Shown: positions 50,868 to 58,660, numbered from the stretch's first letter. The stretch: 59,141 nucleotides of DNA from Oscillospiraceae bacterium (GCA_017619535.1 JAFZSD010000006.1:1-59141), one strand, 5' to 3'. The notes: generated by a model not told the origin, from the letters alone. Translations and numbers: made by a program.

Positions 50868-51287
50868 GTGTGCAAGAAAAAGATTAGAGTTGTAGCTGCA
50901 GTCATTAAGCAGGGCGATCAGGTTTTCGCTACACAACGAGGCTATGGGAACTATAAAGACTGGTGGGAATTCCCCGGCGGCAAAATAGAAAAGAATGAGA
51001 CACCTGAAGAGGCAATCGTTAGGGAGATTCGTGAGGAGCTTAATACTGAGATCATAGTGAATGGCTTTCTTACCACTGTTGAGTACAACTATCCGGAATT
51101 CCATCTGACGATGGACTGTTTCTGGTGTAGTGTAAAGAAAGGACACTTACAGCTCCTGGAACACGAGGCTGCAAAATGGTTACCATTAAATGACTTGAGA
51201 CAAGTCAATTGGTTGCCCGCTGATGTGCTTGTAGTGGAAGCGATTGAAAAAAGTGTTAGATTACAGGCCAGTCAAAGTGAGATGTAG
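50868..51287 (+). CDS. Nudix hydrolase (MutT/NudG-like)
   Basis: A 139-residue nucleotide pyrophosphatase. The Nudix box is complete: Gly38-x5-Glu44, then REIREEL at 52-58. The wording VVAAVIKQGDQVFATQRGYG with WWEFPGGKIEKNETP resembles MutT and CTP pyrophosphohydrolases such as NudG, which clean up oxidised or methylated dNTPs. Which nucleotide is used cannot be read. It starts with GTG, 33 bases after the helicase gene, with AAGGA upstream, and is two bases from the next gene. A nucleotide-pool enzyme inside a nuclease-helicase cassette suggests a role with phage or damaged nucleotides. Confidence 0.85.
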   Translation: MCKKKIRVVAAVIKQGDQVFATQRGYGNYKDWWEFPGGKIEKNETPEEAIVREIREELNTEIIVNGFLTTVEYNYPEFHLTMDCFWCSVKKGHLQLLEHEAAKWLPLNDLRQVNWLPADVLVVEAIEKSVRLQASQSEM

Positions 51288-51289
51288 AT

Positions 51290-53149
51290 ATGATAGTTTA
51301 CAGCGCAACAAAGGCACAGTTTAACGATGACGTCAATCTAAACAGGATTTCGGATATCATTCTTCAGAATCTCAGAGAGAAGAATATCTCTGGCGGTCAG
51401 ATAGCCGAATACCATTCGTGGCAGAATTCGCTGCATTTCATGCGTTCGGCTATCGATGATCCTGAGATTCCTGGCGATGTTGAAGTCGCAGTAGAGTATC
51501 AAATACCGAGGACTTCCAAGCGCGTGGACTTCATGATTGCAGGGGCAGATAAAGATGATAACAGCAATGTTGTCATAGTTGAGCTGAAACAATGGGATAG
51601 CGCAGAAAAAGTCGATGACATTATGCTTCACAGTGTTCGAGCTTTTACTGGCGGCGCATATCGAATCGTCAATCACCCATCATATCAGGCATATGCTTAT
51701 GCCACGTTTATAAAAAACTCGTCTGAGCAAGTCCAGGATGAAAGCATCGGAATATGGCCCTGTGCATACCTCCACAATTGTGCCCCAGATTCAAGGCCTC
51801 CTCTTGATGATGAGATATACAGGTTATGGTGCGAGGAGGCTCCGCTCTTTGATAAGAGTCAAACACTTCAGTTACGGAGTTTTGTAAAACGCTTTATTAA
51901 AAAGCGATCTGCTTCTGGAGAACTTCTATATAAGATCGACAATGGAAGGATACGCCCTTCAAAGGCACTTCAGGACTGTCTGATATCCTTGATGAAAGGG
52001 AATGAGGAGTTTATTCTTCTTGATGATCAGGCTGTAGTCTATGATACGTGCAGGAAGCTTATGGACCTGTGCCTGAAGGACATGAGAAAACGGACAATAA
52101 TCATCCGAGGCGGCCCCGGTACAGGCAAGTCCGTCCTCGCTGTGAATCTCCTGAAGGACTTTATCGCAAAGGGACTCAACGCCAGTTACTGCACGAAAAA
52201 CAGTGCCCCGAGAGAAGCATATCAGAAACTGCTTGCAGGGTCTGACCTCAGAGCTCAGGTTAACATAAGACAGCTGTTCCGCTCGCCGTTCGGTCTGTCC
52301 AAGGCAACCCGCAATTTCTATGATTGCCTGATCGTTGATGAGTCACACCGTCTTGTCAGTAAGATGTACGGTGATTGGGACGGAGAGAATCAGATTAAAG
52401 AATGCATCAATGCTTCTCTTTTCACTATCTTTCTAATTGATGAGGATCAGCAAATCACTACAAAGGATATTGGGTCTGTACAGGAGATCCAAAAGTGGGC
52501 ATCTGCACTGGACAGTGAAATCACTATGAATGAGGATACGGTGCTTCTTTCTCAGTTCCGCTGCAACGGCAGTGATCAGTATATTCAGCTTATCAACAAT
52601 ATCCTGCAGATCGGCGAGTATGTTGATATAGACCATGCAGATCTAAACTACGATATCCGTGTGTTTAATGATCCAAATGAGTTTAGGGATGAGCTGCGCG
52701 AGTTAAATAAATCGAATAACAAGACCCGTATGGTTGCAGGTTATTGTTATGACTGGAACGTAAAACACCATCGCGACGATTACGACATCTTTTTGAAAGA
52801 TGGATTCAAAGCAAAGTGGAATCTTGAAAACGATAAGATCTGGGCAATCAACCCGGAGTCTTTTGAACAAGTGGGTTGTATACATACTGCCCAGGGCCTT
52901 GAGTTTGATTATATTGGCGTCATTATCGGCAATGATTTGAAGTATAATCCACAAACCGGACAGATTGTGACGGATAAAACAAAGATATCAAAAGACGACA
53001 AAACGTCCGGTATCAGGACGGCACCGGATGATGTTGCAGAACGTCTGATAAAAAACACATACAAAACTCTTTTGACCCGCGGGCAGAAGGGATGCTTCAT
53101 ATACTGCGAAGATGATGAACTAGCCAAACATATTCGCTCGATGATTTAA
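51290..53149 (+). CDS. PD-(D/E)xK nuclease - DUF2075 helicase fusion
   Basis: A 619-residue protein. Residues 60-105 hold a restriction-like nuclease site (Asp80 in KRVDFMIAG; Glu98 and Lys100 in VIVELKQW). Residues 265-619 are a DUF2075 P-loop NTPase of helicase superfamily 1: Walker A GGPGTGKS (274-281), Walker B LIVDESHRL (Asp350, Glu351), then LSQFRCNGSDQYI and the late TAQGLEFDYIGVIIG and LTRGQKGCFIYC motifs. It should translocate on and cleave nucleic acid. The ATG follows the Nudix stop by two bases, so it is coupled. Proteins like this appear in defence islands. Confidence 0.85.
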   Translation: MIVYSATKAQFNDDVNLNRISDIILQNLREKNISGGQIAEYHSWQNSLHFMRSAIDDPEIPGDVEVAVEYQIPRTSKRVDFMIAGADKDDNSNVVIVELKQWDSAEKVDDIMLHSVRAFTGGAYRIVNHPSYQAYAYATFIKNSSEQVQDESIGIWPCAYLHNCAPDSRPPLDDEIYRLWCEEAPLFDKSQTLQLRSFVKRFIKKRSASGELLYKIDNGRIRPSKALQDCLISLMKGNEEFILLDDQAVVYDTCRKLMDLCLKDMRKRTIIIRGGPGTGKSVLAVNLLKDFIAKGLNASYCTKNSAPREAYQKLLAGSDLRAQVNIRQLFRSPFGLSKATRNFYDCLIVDESHRLVSKMYGDWDGENQIKECINASLFTIFLIDEDQQITTKDIGSVQEIQKWASALDSEITMNEDTVLLSQFRCNGSDQYIQLINNILQIGEYVDIDHADLNYDIRVFNDPNEFRDELRELNKSNNKTRMVAGYCYDWNVKHHRDDYDIFLKDGFKAKWNLENDKIWAINPESFEQVGCIHTAQGLEFDYIGVIIGNDLKYNPQTGQIVTDKTKISKDDKTSGIRTAPDDVAERLIKNTYKTLLTRGQKGCFIYCEDDELAKHIRSMI

Positions 53150-53164
53150 CGGAGGGCAGATACC

Positions 53165-53485
53165 TTGAAACAGGAGACTATAGACAGAATCAGAAGATTT
53201 ACCTCTGACAGGGATTGGGATCAGTTTCATTCTCCGGCTAATCTGGCAAAATCAATTTCGATAGAAGCCAATGAACTGCTAGAATGCTTTCAATGGAGTG
53301 ATACAGATTACGATATCTCACATGTGAAAGAAGAATTAGCGGATGTTCTTGTTTATTGCAGAGACATGCTTGATAAACTGGGACTGGACGAAGACGAGAT
53401 CATCAATGCCAAGATGACTATGAACGAAGCAAAATATCCAGTAGAAAAAGCAAAAGGCAAAGCTGACAAATACAATTTGCTTTAA
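53165..53485 (+). CDS. MazG-like nucleotide pyrophosphohydrolase
   Basis: A 106-residue all-helical enzyme of the MazG/dCTPase type that cuts NTPs or dNTPs to monophosphate and pyrophosphate. The metal site is EANELLE (34-40) and EELAD (56-60), the expected ExxE and ExxD pairs; Trp44 and Asp46 follow. It begins with TTG, with GGAGGG eight bases upstream, 15 bases after the nuclease-helicase gene. It closes the cassette before a terminator. Together with the Nudix enzyme it gives the cassette two separate nucleotide-pyrophosphatase activities. Confidence 0.83.
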   Translation: MKQETIDRIRRFTSDRDWDQFHSPANLAKSISIEANELLECFQWSDTDYDISHVKEELADVLVYCRDMLDKLGLDEDEIINAKMTMNEAKYPVEKAKGKADKYNLL

Positions 53486-53510
53486 AAAGGTTTAGAAGGT
53501 ATTTATGGAA

Positions 53511-53549
53511 ATAGCTCGCTACATGATCGATCTGCAGCGAGCTATTTTG
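53511..53549. terminator. bidirectional terminator
   Basis: ATAGCTCGCT (53511-53520) and AGCGAGCTAT (53536-53545) form a perfect 10-bp stem followed by TTTT on the plus strand and TTT on the minus strand. It separates the helicase cassette from the convergent minus-strand genes. Confidence 0.7.
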
Positions 53550-53792
53550 CTATACTTTCCACCTGTGACCGCAGTTCTGACAAACCGCGTAAGTCACAGT
53601 CTTGGAGACTACTTTCTTGTGCCTGCCGAATATGGCGAATATCAGCTTCGGCAGCGTCAGGAAGATCCACGCGAATAGCTCCCACCACCAGCCGATGAAG
53701 ATCCAGTACAGGAGTCCCTTCTTGCGTTTTTCCTTTACCTCATTGACTACCGAAACAGTGACGTTATTGCTTTTGCATCTGGGACAGATCAT
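53550..53792 (-). CDS. small zinc-ribbon membrane protein
   Basis: An 80-residue protein. A two-part zinc ribbon is split between the ends: MICPRCKSNN and CQNCGHRWKV. Between them is a hydrophobic Trp-rich stretch (LLYWIFIGWWWELFAWIFLT) that should lie in or on the membrane. GGAGG is seven bases before the ATG at 53792. It follows the ADP-ribosylglycohydrolase gene by 22 bases and is the last gene of the minus-strand run. Function unknown. Confidence 0.65.
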   Translation of the reverse strand: MICPRCKSNNVTVSVVNEVKEKRKKGLLYWIFIGWWWELFAWIFLTLPKLIFAIFGRHKKVVSKTVTYAVCQNCGHRWKV

Positions 53793-53814
53793 GACAGGAC
53801 CTCCATTCAAAAAG

Positions 53815-54621
53815 TTACTTCGTTCTTTCTTTGCGCAGTCCGCCGAACCGGCCGATGACGGCAAGCATATTCGCAGGCAGACGGTTCCTGCCTTCCTCCG
53901 CTATATCCGCAGGCACTCCGTAGAACGCCTCCGCCATGCCGCCGGCAATGCAGGTGAGGGTGTCGCAGTCGCCACCGAGGGACACGGCGGTGCGGATCAC
54001 GTCTTCAAAATCAGTCCCTTCAAGAAACGCCGTAATGGCCTCCGGGACCGTTTCCTGGCAACTCTCCACGTGACGATACCCGGGCCTGATCTCGTCGCAG
54101 GTGCGGGAGAGATCGTACCCGAATTCGCTGACGATATAATCCCTGATCTCTTCCTTGCTCTTGCCTGTACGGGCAAGGAATATCGCGCTGGCCGTGGCCT
54201 CCGCGCCCTTTATCCCCTCGGGATGATTGTGGGTCACTTCAGCTGTCAGCCGGGCTATGTGTCTCGTCTCCTCGAGCGTATCGTACAGCCAGCCCGCGGG
54301 AGATACCCGCATCGCTGAACCGTTGCCGAAACTGCGGTAAGGATGCGGATCCTCCATTTTCAGCCAGACGGAGAACCGAACTCCATACCCAGCGTAGGGA
54401 TAAATGTGTCCCCACTTCTGCATGGACACCACAAGGGCGTTCCTGATCTCTTTATCCGTTTTCCCTATAGTGTCCATCAGCGCTTCCGCTACAGCGATGG
54501 TCATGACGGAATCATCGGTAAAACGGGACTCATCGACGAAGAGAGGAAACTCTTTCGTCTTGTTTCCTCTGTCGAATTCGTACGGCGCGCCTATCATGTC
54601 GCCGAGTATCGCTCCAATCAT
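53815..54621 (-). CDS. ADP-ribosylglycohydrolase
   Basis: A 268-residue enzyme of the DraG/ARH family, which removes ADP-ribose from proteins or small molecules using two Mg ions. Metal-site motifs are present: GDMIGAPYEF at the start, FTDDSVMTIA and GGDCDTLTCIAGGMAEA. The stretch GNGSAMRVSPAGWL is also family-typical. Complete, with no signal peptide. It is in a run with a macrodomain protein and a VWA protein, which suggests control of a reversible ADP-ribosylation, although no transferase gene is in the window. Confidence 0.88.
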   Translation of the reverse strand: MIGAILGDMIGAPYEFDRGNKTKEFPLFVDESRFTDDSVMTIAVAEALMDTIGKTDKEIRNALVVSMQKWGHIYPYAGYGVRFSVWLKMEDPHPYRSFGNGSAMRVSPAGWLYDTLEETRHIARLTAEVTHNHPEGIKGAEATASAIFLARTGKSKEEIRDYIVSEFGYDLSRTCDEIRPGYRHVESCQETVPEAITAFLEGTDFEDVIRTAVSLGGDCDTLTCIAGGMAEAFYGVPADIAEEGRNRLPANMLAVIGRFGGLRKERTK

Positions 54622-54658
54622 TTCATAACCTCCTCATCTTCATAGCAGGGGTGTCACT

Positions 54659-55315
54659 TCAGTGCGACTTTTTGCCGCGCTTCTCGAAATCTGCCTCGAT
54701 CGGTGCGCTCCAGTCAGCTTCGATCTCTCTGCCTGCGCGGAAGCTTGCGACGGTACGGCTGACCACGTCGTAATTCAGTCTGGTGCCGACTCTGTCGTGC
54801 TCGTACCTTACGGCTCGGTCCGACCTTATACCGAACCTCCGCGCTGCAGATATAGCATCCATATTGGCGCCGAGAAAGAGAAACTCCCAGCCGTACTTTT
54901 CCTGCTCGAGTTTGACCATGCTCTGCACTTTTTCATAAGTGTATTCGCGGCTGGAGTTCTCCATGCCGTCCGTGGTGATGACGAAGATGGTCTTTCCCGG
55001 GACGTCTTCCTCTCTGGCGTACTTGTGTACGTTTCCAATGTGATGGACGGCTCTGCCGATGGCGTCCAGGAGAGCCGTGCATCCGCCCACCTGATACTGC
55101 TGCTCGTTCATCGGTTCTACCTTCCGAATATCCACTCGGTCGTAAAGCACCTGGGTCCCGCTGTCGAACAGGACCGTCGAGAGGACAGCCTCTCCGGGCT
55201 CCTTCTTCTGCTTTTCGATCATCGCGTTGAAGCCGCCGATGGTGTCGGCTTCGAGGCCTGCCATGGATCCGCTGCGGTCGAGGATAAATACCATTTCTGT
55301 AAGATTGCTGTTCAT
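54659..55315 (-). CDS. VWA domain protein
   Basis: A 218-residue cytoplasmic protein that is essentially one von Willebrand A domain. The MIDAS motif is DRSGSM (14-19), with GGCTALLDA supplying the Thr and VITTDGMENSS the last Asp. It resembles TerY-like proteins used as assembly factors in stress and defence operons. The ATG at 55315 has AAGGGG eight bases upstream, and that binding site lies in a 14-bp inverted repeat (55320-55371). It lies 84 bases after the macrodomain-HTH gene and 37 before the glycohydrolase. Confidence 0.83.
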   Translation of the reverse strand: MNSNLTEMVFILDRSGSMAGLEADTIGGFNAMIEKQKKEPGEAVLSTVLFDSGTQVLYDRVDIRKVEPMNEQQYQVGGCTALLDAIGRAVHHIGNVHKYAREEDVPGKTIFVITTDGMENSSREYTYEKVQSMVKLEQEKYGWEFLFLGANMDAISAARRFGIRSDRAVRYEHDRVGTRLNYDVVSRTVASFRAGREIEADWSAPIEADFEKRGKKSH

Positions 55316-55319
55316 TAAG

Positions 55320-55371
55320 AACACCCCTTTCGGTTTTGTTACTTTAATTCTAACGTACCGGAAGGGGTGTT
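55320..55371 (-). promoter_or_regulatory. hairpin covering the VWA gene's ribosome binding site
   Basis: Arms 55320-55333 (AACACCCCTTTCGG) and 55358-55371 (CCGGAAGGGGTGTT) pair over 14 bases with one mismatch and a 24-base loop. In the minus-strand mRNA the 3' arm contains AAGGGG, the ribosome binding site of the VWA gene. Read-through transcripts from the macrodomain gene would fold it shut; a start within the loop (TAGAAT box) would not. Confidence 0.5.
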
Positions 55372-55373
55372 TG

Positions 55374-55390
55374 GTCAACTCGGCGTTGAC
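55374..55390. promoter_or_regulatory. possible operator GTCAAC-N5-GTTGAC
   Basis: A perfect six-base inverted repeat with a five-base spacer between the macrodomain-HTH and VWA genes. It also contains a TTGAC -35-like element. Confidence 0.35.
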
Positions 55391-55399
55391 ACTTTATTT

Positions 55400-56488
55400 C
55401 TACGCTAGACCTGTCTTCAGAAGTGGCAGACCGCAGTCGTCGAGAGCCTCGTTTATGAACGTGACGCTGTAGTTCTTGTGCTCTATATAATACTGAACGA
55501 CTAAGTCCGCCTTGCTGCTGCGCGTAAGGGCGTAGCCCGCCTTTTCGAGAAGCTTCTGGGTCTTGGCCATATCGAGCTGGAGACCGATCGCCAGCTGGAT
55601 GACAGTGTCTTTCGTCGGCGTGTAGTTCTTTTTATTGAGGATCTTGCTGAACAGTTGTCTGCTGATCTCGGCTCTCTTATATACTTCTGAGTAATTGCCG
55701 CCCCGTTCGTTAAGGAGATCCCTGAAGTATTCGTTGAAAGACTGTTCCTGATGCCTGAGCATTTCTTCCAGAGAAGAGGGAGGGGCAGCCGCTGCCTTGA
55801 ACGCCTCCTGCATCGCCGCGGAACTGCAGACCGGCCTGTTCATGACGCTGTCGGATCTCTCCCTGCGCCTGCGCCGCCGGCTGACTTCCTCTCTCCGCTG
55901 TTCTTCGGAGTATACTCCGGCAGGGATCTCGTCTATCAGGTATTCCTCTTCTGTCCTGTCGCTTACGTAGTTGTCGTCTACGAAGCTCTTCAGATCGCTG
56001 AATATGGAGCCGGCTATATCGAAGGCGTCGGCGTTGAACAGCACCAGATCGATCTGCATCTTATGTTCGAAAAGAAACTCCGTGAAGGCCTGAGTGGCTA
56101 CGGAAAGTGCTATGTCCAGGGGAAAGGCGTAGGTGCCAGCCGCCATGAGAGGGAAGGCGACGGACTTGCAGCCCAGCTCGTGCGCAAGGGACAGCGCCGC
56201 GTCGTAGGCCTGGCGCAGCCGCGTTTCCTCGTCCTGCTTTCCGTCGATCCATACGGGGCTGACGGTGTGCAGAACGTACTTTGCCGGGAGCCTGAAAGCC
56301 GGGGTCGCGACGGACTGGCCGATATGGATCTCTCCGATCTTCCTCCTGGCTTCGAGAAGCTCGGGACCGGCTGCTTCGTGGATCGCAAAGTCCGTCCCTC
56401 CGCCTACTATAGGCATGGGGTTGGCCGTGTTGACGATGGCGTCGGCAGTGACCTTGGTTATATCGTTTCTTATGATCTGAAACGGCAT
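55400..56488 (-). CDS. macrodomain - HTH-like protein
   Basis: A 362-residue two-domain protein. Residues 1-165 are a macrodomain that binds or hydrolyses ADP-ribose: IVNTANPMPIVGGGTDFAIH, LHTVSPVW and FPLMAAGTYAFPLDIAL with the diphosphate loop. A Glu/Arg-rich linker (about 190-225) leads to a C-terminal helical domain (about 255-362) with YKRAEISRQLFSKILNKKNY and DTVIQLAIGLQLDMAKTQKL, which looks like a Cro-type helix-turn-helix. It could couple ADP-ribose sensing to transcription. It has its own promoter and sits between the ATPase and VWA genes. Confidence 0.83.
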   Translation of the reverse strand: MPFQIIRNDITKVTADAIVNTANPMPIVGGGTDFAIHEAAGPELLEARRKIGEIHIGQSVATPAFRLPAKYVLHTVSPVWIDGKQDEETRLRQAYDAALSLAHELGCKSVAFPLMAAGTYAFPLDIALSVATQAFTEFLFEHKMQIDLVLFNADAFDIAGSIFSDLKSFVDDNYVSDRTEEEYLIDEIPAGVYSEEQRREEVSRRRRRRERSDSVMNRPVCSSAAMQEAFKAAAAPPSSLEEMLRHQEQSFNEYFRDLLNERGGNYSEVYKRAEISRQLFSKILNKKNYTPTKDTVIQLAIGLQLDMAKTQKLLEKAGYALTRSSKADLVVQYYIEHKNYSVTFINEALDDCGLPLLKTGLA

Positions 56489-56523
56489 GGTTACACTCCA
56501 ATCATCAGTATTTTCCTAATACT

Positions 56524-56552
56524 ATTATACCACAAAAAGCCTCGGATTTCCA
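56524..56552 (-). promoter_or_regulatory. promoter of the macrodomain gene
   Basis: On the minus strand TGGAAA (56547-56552), 17 bases and TATAAT (56524-56529), 36 bases before the start codon. TATACCAC (56526-56533) and GTGGTATA (56559-56566) form an inverted repeat around it. Confidence 0.55.
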
Positions 56553-56573
56553 TTATACGTGGTATATAAAGAG

Positions 56574-57446
56574 CTATTCGGAGGCCTCCGCAAACTCGCT
56601 TCGGTGTTCCTCGAAAAACTCGAAGAACTGCCGGACGTTGGGCAGTTCCGTCCACTTCTTCGTGCATACCGGCGTTTCGTCGAGATCGTATATGAGGGCA
56701 TCCGGCATGGACAGAAGGACGGGGGAGTGGGTCGCTATGACGAACTGGCAGCCGAAATGCTTCGCCGAGTCGGATATATACTGGCATAGATCCTTCTGCA
56801 GCCCCACGGCCAGACTGTTCTCCGGTTCGTCCAGGAGATACAGGGCGTTCTCCGTTATATGATCTGTGAAGTACTTCATGGCGCTCTCGCCGTTGGAGAA
56901 CATGTCCACGTTGCGCCTGAGACGCTCCCGCACGTACTGGGACTGGGTCTTGGTGGACGCGTCGCAGAGCTCCTTCCATTTATCGTAGTCCTGCATGCCT
57001 GTAAAACGGTGCTTGGAGTATTTACCGGCGATCCACTCGTCGAACAGTTCCTCCCGCCGGACGTCTATGCCGTCGTTCAGATACCGGACGTTCAGCATGT
57101 AGTCGAACACGTCGTCGCTGGTCAGAATCTGGCTGGCAGGGGGGATCCCGCCGGTCTTCGCACTGCACCTGGAGACGTACTCGCCGAAGAAAGCTCCGCC
57201 GCTGAACGCCGAATGACGTATGACGCCCAGCTTTTCCGCGATGACGTTCAAAAGAGTCGACTTGCCCGATCCGTTGCTTCCGTAGAACACCGTTACCGGA
57301 CCGAATTCGATCTCTTCAAGCATCTTATCGGGGAACAGCTTGAAAGGATACACGCCGTTGTAGCATGTCCGTTTCAGGGTCATAAGGAATCCGGATTCCG
57401 CCGCGTCGGACACCAGAGAGAAGCTCTTAAGATATGTCTCATGCAT
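56574..57446 (-). CDS. SMC/ABC-type AAA ATPase
   Basis: A 290-residue soluble ATPase of the RecF/AAA_23 kind. Walker A is GSNGSGKSTLL (about 55-65), the signature is MFSNGESAMKYF, Walker B LYLLDEPENSL and the H-loop VIATHSPVLL. No transmembrane or coiled-coil arms, so it is a compact head such as those in OLD-, Septu- or Lamassu-like proteins, yet also like housekeeping YbeZ-type ATP-binding proteins. It lies 36 bases after a small acidic gene. A partner effector, if any, would be among its neighbours. Confidence 0.8.
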   Translation of the reverse strand: MHETYLKSFSLVSDAAESGFLMTLKRTCYNGVYPFKLFPDKMLEEIEFGPVTVFYGSNGSGKSTLLNVIAEKLGVIRHSAFSGGAFFGEYVSRCSAKTGGIPPASQILTSDDVFDYMLNVRYLNDGIDVRREELFDEWIAGKYSKHRFTGMQDYDKWKELCDASTKTQSQYVRERLRRNVDMFSNGESAMKYFTDHITENALYLLDEPENSLAVGLQKDLCQYISDSAKHFGCQFVIATHSPVLLSMPDALIYDLDETPVCTKKWTELPNVRQFFEFFEEHRSEFAEASE

Positions 57447-57482
57447 ATTCGATATCTTCCTTTCCGCAGCCGAACTCGTCTT

Positions 57483-57713
57483 TCATGCGACTGCCGCAGA
57501 TCTCCGGACCCTGTACTTCTGCCGGAGGGATATGGCCTTGTTCAGCACGGCCTTCGTCGATCCGGGTTCGCACTCGAGCATCCAGGAGAGCATCTCCTCT
57601 TCGGCTTCCGGCGTACGCAGCATGGACGCGACGACGGATATCCCGTCGTCGCGCATGCCGAACGCCCTCAGAGCTATAAGTATGTACTTTTCGGTCAGAC
57701 TCACCATGTCCAT
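57483..57713 (-). CDS. small helical protein, paralogue B
   Basis: A 76-residue soluble, mostly helical protein. The stretch RTPEAEEEMLSWMLECEPGS then AVLNKAISLRQKY matches the second half of the 80-residue protein at 58116-58358 (EAPEALEEMLEWLRDNETEP, AMLEAIILWDKY), so the two are paralogues within one run. GGGG precedes the ATG. Function unknown; the acidic helix pair suggests a protein partner. Confidence 0.6.
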   Translation of the reverse strand: MDMVSLTEKYILIALRAFGMRDDGISVVASMLRTPEAEEEMLSWMLECEPGSTKAVLNKAISLRQKYRVRRSAAVA

Positions 57714-57721
57714 GCGCCCCT

Positions 57722-58054
57722 TCAGTCCTTACGGCATCCCGCAAGTTCGTACCACAGGCCGTAAACAAGGGCGACGGCCGAAGGGACCAGAAGGATGATG
57801 CTCAGAGTCAGAAAACGGTCTATGACCACGGCCCCGAGGAAACATCCCAGGAAGGCGCCGGTAAGGCAGCGCCCCGCCAGCCTGTAACGCCTTTCGGCTC
57901 TTTCGCTGTACTGCTCGGTCTCTTCCTCTTCGGCGGGGAAGAGCCGGATGACCGAACCCTGCTTTGCATCTCTCCCGTCACGGCCTTCCTGCTTTTTTAC
58001 GCAGGTACCTTCAAAGAAATCATCAGCCGCCGCAGAATCAACATGTATCTTCAT
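57722..58054 (-). CDS. small membrane protein with acidic N-terminus
   Basis: A 110-residue protein with a polar, acidic N-terminal half (residues 1-55) and two membrane helices near 62-78 and 82-100, ending in ELAGCRKD. AGGAG lies nine bases before the ATG at 58054; the longer frame to 58144 overlaps the preceding gene. It ends eight bases before paralogue B. No family recognised. Confidence 0.55.
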   Translation of the reverse strand: MKIHVDSAAADDFFEGTCVKKQEGRDGRDAKQGSVIRLFPAEEEETEQYSERAERRYRLAGRCLTGAFLGCFLGAVVIDRFLTLSIILLVPSAVALVYGLWYELAGCRKD

Positions 58055-58115
58055 GATCGCACTCTCCTTGTCGTAATGTTTCATCGATATCACAGCTGCC
58101 GGACCGGCCTTCCGG

Positions 58116-58358
58116 TCACGCGCAGTCCATGTAGTCTGCTTCATCGTCGAACCCGTCGTTGTATTTGTCCCAGAGGATTATGGCTTCCAGCATGGCCTCG
58201 GACGCCGGCTCCGTTTCGTTGTCCCGCAGCCATTCGAGCATCTCCTCCAGAGCTTCCGGAGCTTCGAGAAAGGTGAGTATGCCGGATATCCTTCCGGGCT
58301 CCATTCCGCGGTCGAGGAGAACGGTCTCCAGAGTCTGCTGCACAGTGTTCAGATACAT
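58116..58358 (-). CDS. small helical protein, paralogue A
   Basis: An 80-residue acidic helical protein, first of the minus-strand run. The AAAGGAGGT binding site six bases before the ATG at 58358 is the best in the neighbourhood, so the short start is preferred over the open frame to 58469. It resembles paralogue B at 57483-57713 over about 40 residues. An acidic C-terminus (DGFDDEADYMDCA) follows. Function unknown. Confidence 0.6.
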   Translation of the reverse strand: MYLNTVQQTLETVLLDRGMEPGRISGILTFLEAPEALEEMLEWLRDNETEPASEAMLEAIILWDKYNDGFDDEADYMDCA

Positions 58359-58660
58359 TGGGATACCTCCTTTAAACGAACGGCCGTTTCCGGCCCGTAT
58401 AAGGTCCTGTTTCCGTCTTACGCTTACGTTGAATGAAATAGTGAAGGTAATGCAAAATACCGTACACACTCATTCAATGGCTTGGCGGCCGTTTCTTGGC
58501 CTTCTGCGAGGCTTTCGCTTCGCATAAGAAAGCCAAATCTACGGCAATTTAGTGTATTTACACATAGCAAAGCAGACGGCATGAAGCCCTCCATTGCAGA
58601 AGTGAACGTCACCCCGTCTCGCGGCAATATTGGCGGTCACTTTCTGCTTTGCTGTGTTGT
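58359..58660. other. 302-base gap: gene promoter side and IS end
   Basis: No gene is visible. Near the transposase it contains a ten-base inverted repeat (GCAAAGCAGA at 58567-58576, TCTGCTTTGC at 58643-58652) and a seven-base hairpin (GGCTTTC at 58510-58516, GAAAGCC at 58528-58534). One of these probably belongs to the end of the insertion sequence. Confidence 0.45.
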
